From: Agrobacterium pusense | GTDB lineage: Bacteria; Pseudomonadota; Alphaproteobacteria; Rhizobiales; Rhizobiaceae | Direction of reading: 5' to 3' | Length of the DNA: 64,000 nucleotides | Assembly (NCBI RefSeq): GCF_900102105.1 | Contig: NZ_FNBB01000016.1 | Coordinates: forward strand, 1 to 64,000 | Shown here: piece after piece, positions 57,296 through 64,000 of the stretch | Position numbering within the stretch: position 1 is the first letter of the stretch | Layout of the letters: each line of letters begins with the position of its first letter | Made by a program: the position numbers and the translations under genes | Notes under the pieces: model-generated | What the model was told of the DNA's origin: nothing | What the model saw: only the letters and a program-made list of their open reading frames with translations | Databases searched by the model: none

Positions 57296-58819
57296 TCAGA
57301 TTGCCTTCAATCGTCCACCTGCAATGTCATCGATGTAGTCCTCCAACCCACGCACCTCGTCGGGGGTCAAAAACAGCCCCTGCTTGGTACGGCGCCACAG
57401 AATATCCTCCGCCGTCAGCGCCCATTCCCGCGCCATCAGCCAGCGAACTTCAGCTTCGTAGAGCGTGCCGCCGAAATACCGCCCAAGCGCCGGCGCGTCT
57501 GTCGCATTGCCTATCATCGCCGCCACATCGGTGCCGTAGCAGCGGACAAGCCGCTCCGCATGACGCTTTTCCAGGAAGGGATAACGCGATAGCAGCGCAG
57601 AAACCTCCGCAGCATAAGCTTCTACATTGAAATTTCCGCCCGGCAGATGAGAACCCGCTGTCCATGGGGCTCCCTTTGTTCCCAGCGCATCGCCGATCTT
57701 TTCAAGAGCATGTTCGGCGAGTCGCCGATAAGTGGTGAGCTTGCCGCCGAAAATATTGAGAAGTGGTGCCTCGCCGTCGGTCCCCTCGGTCTTCAAGACA
57801 TAATCACGCGTCGCCTCCTGCGCTTTTGACGCGCCGTCATCAAAAAGCGGCCGCACCCCGGAATATGTCCAGACGATATCGGACGGCTTCACCGGTTCGG
57901 CAAAATATTCACTCGCCGCGCTGCAGAGATAGCTGATTTCCTCGTCGCTGATCTTAACAGCCCGGGGGTCACCGGTATAGTCGCGATCCGTCGTGCCGAT
58001 CAGGGTGAAATCCTGTTCGTAAGGGATGGCGAAAATGATGCGGCCATCCGGATTCTGAAAGAAGTAGGCGCGCGGATCGGAGAACTTCTTGCGCACGATG
58101 ATATGGCTGCCCTGGACGAGGCGAACATTGTGAACGTTGTTTTTTCCGAAGGTCGCCGACAGAACCCTGTCGACCCATGGACCGGCGGCATTCACCAACA
58201 TCCGCGCCCGGTGGACCTGCGTTTCTCCGGCGGCATTTCTCGTCTCGACCCGCCAGAACGCGCCGTCGCGCCGCGCGGAAACCACCTGCGTCCGATTGAG
58301 GATCAACGCGCCACGGTCAGCGGCATCACGGGCGTTCAGCACGACCAGGCGGGCGTCATCGACCCATCCGTCGGAATATTCGAAAGCCCGGGCGAAAATC
58401 GGTTTCAAAGGCTTTCCGGCCGGATCACGGCGCAGATCGAGCGAGCGGGTGGCGGGCAGAAGCTTGCGGCCGCCAAGATGATCGTAAAGGAAGAGCCCGA
58501 GACGCACGAGCCACGCCGGACGCACACCGCCCTTCTGGAAGGGCAGCACGAAACGCATGGGCCAGATGATATGAGGCGCCATCGCCCACAGAACCTCGCG
58601 TTCCATCAGTGCTTCGCGCACCAGACGAAACTCGTAATGTTCGAGATAACGCAGGCCGCCATGAATGAGCTTGGTTGCAGCAGACGACGTACCGGAGGCG
58701 AAATCGTTCATTTCCGCAAGTGCGACGGAATAGCCCCTGCCGACGGCGTCGCGCGCAATGCCGCAGCCATTGATACCGCCGCCGATCACGAAAATATCGT
58801 GAATTGCCTCGTCAGACAT
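57296..58819 (-). CDS. glpD: Glycerol-3-phosphate dehydrogenase (FAD, quinone-linked)
   Basis: A 507-residue flavoprotein. The FAD motif is DIFVIGGGINGCGIARDAVG, followed by SSAATKLIHGGLRYLEHYEFRL, the GSHIIV loop and the substrate loop VWTYSGVRPLFDDG. It oxidises sn-glycerol 3-phosphate to dihydroxyacetone phosphate, delivering electrons to ubiquinone at the inner membrane. It heads the glycerol operon after glpR, with a promoter and GlpR-like repeats in the 108-bp gap. Length equals the classical GlpD (about 500). Confidence 0.94.
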   Translation of the reverse strand: MSDEAIHDIFVIGGGINGCGIARDAVGRGYSVALAEMNDFASGTSSAATKLIHGGLRYLEHYEFRLVREALMEREVLWAMAPHIIWPMRFVLPFQKGGVRPAWLVRLGLFLYDHLGGRKLLPATRSLDLRRDPAGKPLKPIFARAFEYSDGWVDDARLVVLNARDAADRGALILNRTQVVSARRDGAFWRVETRNAAGETQVHRARMLVNAAGPWVDRVLSATFGKNNVHNVRLVQGSHIIVRKKFSDPRAYFFQNPDGRIIFAIPYEQDFTLIGTTDRDYTGDPRAVKISDEEISYLCSAASEYFAEPVKPSDIVWTYSGVRPLFDDGASKAQEATRDYVLKTEGTDGEAPLLNIFGGKLTTYRRLAEHALEKIGDALGTKGAPWTAGSHLPGGNFNVEAYAAEVSALLSRYPFLEKRHAERLVRCYGTDVAAMIGNATDAPALGRYFGGTLYEAEVRWLMAREWALTAEDILWRRTKQGLFLTPDEVRGLEDYIDDIAGGRLKAI

Positions 58820-58875
58820 GCACCCTCCCGCGCTTTCATCGACGCTCTCCTCATCGATATATTGAAAGCACGACC

Positions 58876-58910
58876 ATCTAATTCGAAGACAAAACGAATG
58901 TCAAACGAAA
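58876..58910 (-). promoter_or_regulatory. Promoter and GlpR-like operator upstream of glpD
   Basis: On the minus strand TTTCGTTT (58910-58903) and TTCGTTTT (58898-58891) repeat 12 bp apart, with a further TTCG at 58886-58883. A -35 TTGACA (58904-58899) lies between and overlaps the repeats, with a weak -10 TTAGAT at 58881-58876. TTTCGTTT-type repeats are the kind of site bound by DeoR-family regulators, so GlpR repression of glpDSTPQUVK here is likely. Confidence 0.6.
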
Positions 58911-58927
58911 TTCCGACAGCCCGTGGA

Positions 58928-59701
58928 TCAGGTGCCGCGGGCCTCCGTCTCGATCAGCCGGACATCATGATCGGCGCAGATACCGCGGATGGAATCAATC
59001 GGACAATGATCGGTGATGAAGGTATGAACCTGCGAAAGATGGCCGATGCGGACAGGGGCCGTCCGTTCGAATTTGAGCGAATCCGATACCAGAATCACAT
59101 GGCGCGCGTTGGAGATGATTGCCTGCGCAACCTTGACCTCGCGGAAATCGAAATCCAGCAGGGCGCCGTCCTCATCGATGGCGGACACGCCGATGACGGC
59201 GAAATCCACTTTGAACTGGCGAATGAAATCCACGGCCGCTTCCCCGACAATGCCGCCATCGGAGCCGCGCACGACACCACCGGCAATCACCACCTCAATA
59301 CCCGGAAAAACGCGTAACCTGTTGGCAACATTTATATTATTCGTGATGACCATCAGTTCGTGATGATCCGCCAGCGCTTCGCCCACCGCCTCCGTGGTCG
59401 TGCCGATGTTGATGAAAAGCGACGAATTGTTGGGAATGAGAGCGGCGGCAGCGGCCCCGATCGCCTGCTTTTCCACGGAAGCAATCGCCCGCCGAGCCTC
59501 GTATTTGACATTTTCATTGCCGCTTGGAAAAAGCGCGCCGCCGTGGATGCGGGTCAGAACACGGGTATCGCAGAGGTCGTTCAGGTCCTTGCGGATCGTC
59601 TGAGGGGTGACGGAAAACCGAGATGCCAGCTCGTCGACCAGCACTCGCCCGTTCGCTTTCGCCAGCGCGACGATTTCATCCTGACGCGGTGTGAGCAACA
59701 T
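58928..59701 (-). CDS. glpR: DeoR-family glycerol operon repressor
   Basis: A 257-residue DeoR-type regulator. The helix-turn-helix is LVDELASRFSVTPQTIRKDLNDL and the sensor domain has the phosphosugar-isomerase-like VFINIGTTTEAVGEAL pattern (LFINIGTTTEAVGEAL) and KFERTAPVRIGHLSQV. Glycerol 3-phosphate is the expected inducer. It precedes glpD on the same strand. TTCG-containing repeats in its own upstream region (59728-59750) suggest autoregulation. Confidence 0.92.
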   Translation of the reverse strand: MLLTPRQDEIVALAKANGRVLVDELASRFSVTPQTIRKDLNDLCDTRVLTRIHGGALFPSGNENVKYEARRAIASVEKQAIGAAAAALIPNNSSLFINIGTTTEAVGEALADHHELMVITNNINVANRLRVFPGIEVVIAGGVVRGSDGGIVGEAAVDFIRQFKVDFAVIGVSAIDEDGALLDFDFREVKVAQAIISNARHVILVSDSLKFERTAPVRIGHLSQVHTFITDHCPIDSIRGICADHDVRLIETEARGT

Positions 59702-59843
59702 TTCGCCCTCCCTCCTCTTTCAATTTTTTCGTTTTATTGAAGAGCGAACAAAAAACCAATGTCAAGGCATGGTTTAGGCCGACCGTGGGTGGCCGCGTCG
59801 ACGTCGTGTGTCAAAAATTTGCGCCGGGGCGGCGCGTGGTCCG
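59702..59843. promoter_or_regulatory. glpR promoter region
   Basis: The segment 59721-59765 is AT-rich and, read on the minus strand, contains TTGACA at 59765-59760 and a dyad TTCG (59729-59732) / CGAA (59745-59748) resembling the glpD operator repeats. The rest of the gap shows nothing recognisable. Confidence 0.45.
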
Positions 59844-61310
59844 TCATCGAGCTATCAGAACGGGCGGAAGGATCTCCTTTGCATCCATCAAGGACAGCGC
59901 CGGGGAAGCGGCGCGGAACGCATCGCCAATGCCGATCAGAACGGGCTCGTTTACCCCCAGCCGCTCGATTGCCGCAGACAGTTGCGTGAGTGGGCCGCGC
60001 CAGCGCTGCTCATTCGCCCGGGTGACGGAAACCACGACGGCAACGGGCGTCGAGGCGTCCATGCCGTGGGCGAGCAAGGAGGACTGGATTGCCGCCGCGG
60101 TTCGCCCGCCCATGTAAAAAACCGTGGTTACGGCGGGGTCGGCAAGCGATGTCCAGTCAATATTCTCCGGCAGCTTTCCCTGACGGGAATGGCCGGTGAT
60201 GAAGCGCACCGACTGGGCGTGGTCGCGATGGGTCAGGGAAATGCCGAGGCGGGAGGCCATGGCGCTTGCCGCGGTGATACCGGGCACGACATCGACGGGA
60301 ATGTTTTCAGCCGCCAGCGCGGCGATCTCCTCACCGGCGCGCCCGAAAATCATCGGATCGCCGGATTTCAGGCGCACCACCCTTTTTCCCGCCTTTGCAA
60401 GCCGGATCATCATGTCGTTGATATCTTCCTGCCTGCAGCTTTCGCGGCCGCCGCGCTTGCCAACCAGCATGCGCTTGGCCTCCCGCCGCGCCAGCTCCAG
60501 CACCTCGGCTGAGACAAGATCGTCAAACAGGATGACATCTGCCGCCTGCAGGGCGCGCACCGCTTTCAGCGTCAGAAGTTCGGCGTCTCCAGGGCCGGCG
60601 CCCACAAGCGTCACCCGCCCCCCAACCTCGCAAGCCTGCATTCCGGTAGCCGTCAGCAATCGTTCTTCGCTGTCTTCGTCCAGCCTTTCGGTAAAGGCCC
60701 GATCGACGAATTTCTCCCAGAACAGCCGCCGGGACGGACCTGGCGTCAGCCGCAGGTTAACCCGCTCACGGATGGTCCGGGCAAGCGCGCCCCAATCCCT
60801 GAGCGAGTGCGGCAGCAATGTCTCAATGCGCCGACGGATGGCCTGAGCCAGAATAGGTGCTGCGCCATCGGTGGAGATCGAGACGACCACTGGCGAGCGA
60901 TTGACGATGGAGCCGAACTGGAACTGGCAGAATTCCGGCTTGTCGATGACGTTGACGGGAACACCCGCTGCCCGCGCAGCGGCATGAAAGGCTGCCGCCT
61001 CCGTATCCGTTTCGCAATCCGCCAGCGCCAGTTCCGCATTGGCGAATATGCCACTATGCCAGCGCATGGCATGGAAATGCAGGCGAGTGCTTCTGGCAAC
61101 GAGCCCTGCAAATGTCTCGGACAGGTCACCCCTCTCACAAAAGACATGCAATTCCGCGCCGCAGGCCAGCAACAGCTCCGCCTTCCAGGCGGCCCCATCC
61201 GATCCGCCCGCCAGCACCACGCGCTTGCCCTCAAGCCCCCAGAAAACCGGCAGCTTGGCGAGTTTCTCCATACGGGCCGGTTCATTCCGCTGCGGTTTTA
61301 AGGCATCCAT
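59844..61310 (-). CDS. cysG: Siroheme synthase CysG (trifunctional)
   Basis: About 488 residues. The N-terminal half is the NAD-dependent precorrin-2 dehydrogenase/ferrochelatase (VFWGLEGKRVVLAGGSDGAAWKAELL). From about residue 200 the uroporphyrinogen-III methyltransferase follows: VTLVGAGPGDAELLTLKAVRAL, VVRLKSGDPMIFGRAGEE, VVPGITAASAMASRLGI and a late FYMGGR. It makes siroheme, the cofactor of assimilatory nitrite and sulfite reductases. The ATG at 61310 overlaps the nitrate reductase gene by 29 bp; ATG 61271 is an alternative. Its position after the nitrate reductase gene fits nitrogen-dependent expression. Confidence 0.92.
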   Translation of the reverse strand: MDALKPQRNEPARMEKLAKLPVFWGLEGKRVVLAGGSDGAAWKAELLLACGAELHVFCERGDLSETFAGLVARSTRLHFHAMRWHSGIFANAELALADCETDTEAAAFHAAARAAGVPVNVIDKPEFCQFQFGSIVNRSPVVVSISTDGAAPILAQAIRRRIETLLPHSLRDWGALARTIRERVNLRLTPGPSRRLFWEKFVDRAFTERLDEDSEERLLTATGMQACEVGGRVTLVGAGPGDAELLTLKAVRALQAADVILFDDLVSAEVLELARREAKRMLVGKRGGRESCRQEDINDMMIRLAKAGKRVVRLKSGDPMIFGRAGEEIAALAAENIPVDVVPGITAASAMASRLGISLTHRDHAQSVRFITGHSRQGKLPENIDWTSLADPAVTTVFYMGGRTAAAIQSSLLAHGMDASTPVAVVVSVTRANEQRWRGPLTQLSAAIERLGVNEPVLIGIGDAFRAASPALSLMDAKEILPPVLIAR

Positions 61311-63930
61311 TGATGACCCCCTTGATTTCGGCGCGGCACGAGCCGCAATTGGTGCCGGCATTCAACACCTTGCCGATGGCTTCGACGCTATGGCAGCCAT
61401 CCCGGACTGCGGCCGTGATCTGGTTGACGCCGACATTGAAGCAAGAGCAGACCGTGGCCCCCGGATCGGGACGGCCGGCTCCCGGGCGACCGGCGATCAG
61501 CGCAAACCGCATTCGCAGATCCTCATGGCGCTCGGTCAATTGTAAAATCGCCCAGTTGCGGGCAACAGCCACCGGCCGCCTTGCGATGAACAGCGCCGCC
61601 AGCAGTATATCGCCATCGAAAAAGGCAAGGCGCAGATCGCCAGTTTGCCGGTCGCTATAACCCAGCGGCTCGATCCCGGCGTCGATGCCGAAGACCTGTC
61701 GTGCCCAGAGCATCCAGTCCTGCGGCTCTTCCGCAAAGGCAAGCTCCATGCGATAGCCGCCATCCGCCTTTGCAATCGCCCAATAGGCGCAGTCCGGCGC
61801 ATCGGGCCGGGTGCGGGAAATGGCGAAACCGTAAGCCTTCGCTTCGAAACGTCTTGCCCTCACGCCCGTGTTTTTCGAGGCGGGCTGGCCGGAATAAGGG
61901 TCCGTGACCGGGGCCACAACCATATCGATCCGCGCCAGCGAGGCGAACTGGTCGTTCCAGTGCATCGGCGCGAACACCGACCCGCGCGCCTGCCTTTCGC
62001 TGATCAACGCCCGCAGCAGAACCTTACCATGTGGACTTTCCAGCTCTACCAGATCGGCGCTTTCAATGCCCAGCGCCTGCGCATCGCGCGGGTGAAGCTC
62101 GGCGAATGGCTCGGCGATATGGGCGGTAAGGCGTGCGCTTTTGCCGGTGCGGGTCATGGTATGCCACTGGTCGCGAATGCGCCCGGTATTCAGCGTCAGC
62201 GGATAGTCCGCCGACGTTCTGTCCACCTCCGGCAAGGCTGTGACGATGAACCGTGCCTTGCCATCGGCGTGATAAAACCGGCCATCTTCAAAGAAACGCG
62301 TCGTGCCGGCGTCGCCTGCCTGCGGTCTTGGCCATTGGAGGGGCGCCATCCCGTCATAGACTTTCGGGTCGACGCCACTGATGTCGAAATCGCGACTGCC
62401 CAGATTTTCGAAGCCAGACAGAGCCGCATGTTCGGCGAAAATCTCCGACGCGTGCCGGAAGGCAAAGGCTGCGCCGAAACCCATGCGCCGGCCCACTTCC
62501 GCCATCTGCCACCAGTCCGCCTTCGCTTCACCGGGTGTATCGAGAAAACCGCGCTGGCGGGAAATGCGCCGCTCGGAATTGGTGACCGTGCCGTCTTTTT
62601 CCCCCCAGCCAAGCGATGGCAGAAGCACATGGGCATGGCGCGCCGTATCGGTCTTTGCCATGACATCGGACACCACGACGAATGGACAGGCCTTGATGGC
62701 CGCTTCGACGGCACCGGCGTCAGGCATGGACACCACTGGATTGGTTGCCATGATCCACAGCGCCTTGATGCGGCCATCGGCCACGGCCCGAAACATATCA
62801 ACGGCCTTGAGGCCGGGTTTTTCCGCAATGGCAGGCGAGGCCCAGAAGCGCTGCACGCGATCACGATCCCCGGCACTTTCGATGGCCATATGGGCGGCCA
62901 GCATGTTGGCCAGCCCGCCGACCTCGCGCCCGCCCATGGCGTTCGGCTGACCGGTGAGCGAAAACGGTCCCATGCCGGGCCTGCCGATGCGACCGGTCGC
63001 AAGGTGGCAATTGATGATAGCGTTGACCTTGTCGGTGCCGCTTTGCGACTGGTTGACGCCCTGGCTGTAACAGGTGACGGTTTTTTCGGTGCGTTCGAAC
63101 AATTCGTAAAAGGGAATCAGTTCGGCAATCGTCAGCCCGGTGGCCTCAGCGATATCAGGCAGGCTATGTTCGGTTGCTGCCTGCATCGCAGCATCAAAAC
63201 CGACCGTGTGATCTTCCACAAAGGCGTGATCGACTGCAGGACTACCGGAAAGATGCGCCAGCAGGCCGGTAAACAAGGCCACGTCTCCATCCGGGCGGAT
63301 GGCGAGGTGCATATCGGCAATATCGGCGCTCATCGTGCGACGCGGATCGATGACAACGACTTTCATTTCCGGCCGTGCCGCCTTTGCCGCCGCTAGCCTC
63401 TGGTAGAGGACGGGATGGCACCAGGCGAGATTTGAACCGGTGAGGATCACCAGATCGGCAAGCTCCATATCCTCATAGGTGCCCGGCACCGTATCGGCCC
63501 CGAAGGCGCGGCGATGGCCGGCGACCGAGGACGACATGCAGAGCCTTGAGTTGGTATCGATATTGGCCGAACCGATGAAACCCTTCATCAGCTTGTTGGC
63601 GAGGTAATAATCCTCGGTCAGCAATTGGCCGGAGACGTAAAAGGCAACCGAATCCGGGCCATGTTCGGCAATGGTGTCGGAGAAGCGGGAAGCGACGAGA
63701 TCAAGCGCTTCGTCCCATGTTGCCCGCTTGCCATTGATCTCAGGGTGAAGAATGCGTCCTTCAAGGTCGATGGTTTCGGCGAGAGCCGAGCCCTTGGAGC
63801 ACAGCCGGCCGAAATTGGCGGGGTGGTCCTGATCGCCTCTGATGGAAACGATGCCATCGTCGTTGACGGTGGCGATGACGCCGCAGCCGACGCCGCAATA
63901 GGGACAGGTGGTTTTGGTTTCAACGGGCAT
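61282..63930 (-). CDS. nasA: Assimilatory nitrate reductase, catalytic subunit
   Basis: An 882-residue molybdopterin oxidoreductase. The N-terminal [4Fe-4S] ligands are Cys9, Cys12, Cys16 and Cys44 (TCPYCGVGC and RLCSKG). The molybdopterin-guanine-dinucleotide domains follow (CYSQGVNQSQSGTDKVNAIIN, MGPFSLTGQPNAMGGREVGG). The last 60 residues form a BFD-like [2Fe-2S] domain (CSCFNVGVNQI, CGSCRAEI), as in bacterial NasA that takes electrons from NADH-linked partners. It reduces nitrate to nitrite in the cytoplasm. Nitrite reductase genes are expected just beyond the right edge. Confidence 0.93.
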   Translation of the reverse strand: MPVETKTTCPYCGVGCGVIATVNDDGIVSIRGDQDHPANFGRLCSKGSALAETIDLEGRILHPEINGKRATWDEALDLVASRFSDTIAEHGPDSVAFYVSGQLLTEDYYLANKLMKGFIGSANIDTNSRLCMSSSVAGHRRAFGADTVPGTYEDMELADLVILTGSNLAWCHPVLYQRLAAAKAARPEMKVVVIDPRRTMSADIADMHLAIRPDGDVALFTGLLAHLSGSPAVDHAFVEDHTVGFDAAMQAATEHSLPDIAEATGLTIAELIPFYELFERTEKTVTCYSQGVNQSQSGTDKVNAIINCHLATGRIGRPGMGPFSLTGQPNAMGGREVGGLANMLAAHMAIESAGDRDRVQRFWASPAIAEKPGLKAVDMFRAVADGRIKALWIMATNPVVSMPDAGAVEAAIKACPFVVVSDVMAKTDTARHAHVLLPSLGWGEKDGTVTNSERRISRQRGFLDTPGEAKADWWQMAEVGRRMGFGAAFAFRHASEIFAEHAALSGFENLGSRDFDISGVDPKVYDGMAPLQWPRPQAGDAGTTRFFEDGRFYHADGKARFIVTALPEVDRTSADYPLTLNTGRIRDQWHTMTRTGKSARLTAHIAEPFAELHPRDAQALGIESADLVELESPHGKVLLRALISERQARGSVFAPMHWNDQFASLARIDMVVAPVTDPYSGQPASKNTGVRARRFEAKAYGFAISRTRPDAPDCAYWAIAKADGGYRMELAFAEEPQDWMLWARQVFGIDAGIEPLGYSDRQTGDLRLAFFDGDILLAALFIARRPVAVARNWAILQLTERHEDLRMRFALIAGRPGAGRPDPGATVCSCFNVGVNQITAAVRDGCHSVEAIGKVLNAGTNCGSCRAEIKGVINGCLKTAAE

Positions 63931-63941
63931 GGGTTTGCCCT

Positions 63942-63989
63942 CTCAGCGTGTGGCGGTTACGCCGCCTCAACGTGTGGCGCTTACCCCCC
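63942..63989. repeat. Imperfect 24-bp tandem duplication upstream of nasA
   Basis: Two 24-bp copies lie head to tail (63942-63965 and 63966-63989) and share CTCA-CGTGTGGCG-TTAC with about four mismatches. They fall in the short region before the nasA start and continue toward the window edge. Whether they lie in the tail of an upstream nirD gene or between genes cannot be decided. Confidence 0.55.
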
Positions 63990-64000
63990 TCTGCCCTGCC

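Noticed and set aside
61645..63396. A 583-codon plus-strand frame opposite nasA
   Set aside because: Antisense to a well-conserved molybdoenzyme; the translation has no recognisable domain.

Overview
The window looks like chromosomal DNA of a Rhizobiaceae alphaproteobacterium, most probably Agrobacterium or a close Rhizobium relative. The evidence is a complete rhizobial glycerol operon (glpR-D-S-T-P-Q-U-V-K), a CpdR1-type response regulator beside an N-formylglutamate amidohydrolase, an mmgR/suhB-type small RNA, and a small heat-shock gene that appears to sit behind a sigma-32 promoter and a ROSE-type RNA thermometer. GC content is high apart from a few AT-rich control regions. Coding density is high and most genes lie in tight operons with ATGA-type overlaps.

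Layout. 1-2370: the tail of a peptide-type ABC ATPase, about 600 bp with no recognisable gene, a truncated and frameshifted hsdR remnant, and tRNA-Ser(CGA). 2565-13920: an acid-sugar-like catabolic island. A leftward operon (peptide-family ABC importer plus DapA-family aldolase) diverges from a rightward operon (BNR/sialidase-like protein, PdxA-family dehydrogenase, iron alcohol dehydrogenase) and is followed by a DUF1537 kinase and a GntR regulator. 14106-17264: an ATP-grasp/polysaccharide-deacetylase fusion, a hot-dog thioesterase and a small membrane ORF. 17304-27431: a BacA/YddA-like transporter with a visibly eroded nucleotide-binding domain, divergent from a transglutaminase-DUF2126 / circularly permuted ATP-grasp-alpha-E / transglutaminase operon (a predicted but uncharacterised peptide-synthesis or tagging system), then a TadG-like VWA protein. 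27556-31507: an ABC-F ATPase, a D-lactate dehydrogenase-like protein and an FMN-dependent alpha-hydroxy acid oxidase. 31535-32997: a small membrane protein divergent from a MarR-GNAT fusion with a 25-bp palindromic operator.

33019-42827 is one eight-gene leftward operon: RbsB/A/C-type sugar importer, SorC-family regulator, aldo-keto reductase, GlpD-like dehydrogenase, LsrF-like aldolase and L-xylulose-kinase-like FGGY kinase. An inverted-repeat operator lies upstream of the first gene. The enzymes suggest uptake, phosphorylation, flavin-linked oxidation and aldol cleavage of a polyol or ketose that cannot be named from sequence. 43113-49643 holds tRNA-Val(GAC), cpdR, an N-formylglutamate amidohydrolase, the sRNA, a histidinol-phosphatase/inositol-monophosphatase-family gene, a lipase-like hydrolase, hsp20, an SBF-family transporter and a LysR regulator. 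49650-59701 is the glycerol operon and 59844-63930 is siroheme synthase with assimilatory nitrate reductase.

The strongest candidates for under-described biology are the transglutaminase/ATP-grasp locus with the degenerate BacA-like transporter next to it, the two unassigned catabolic operons, and the ATP-grasp-deacetylase fusion. No CRISPR array, prophage, intact insertion sequence or rRNA gene was seen.
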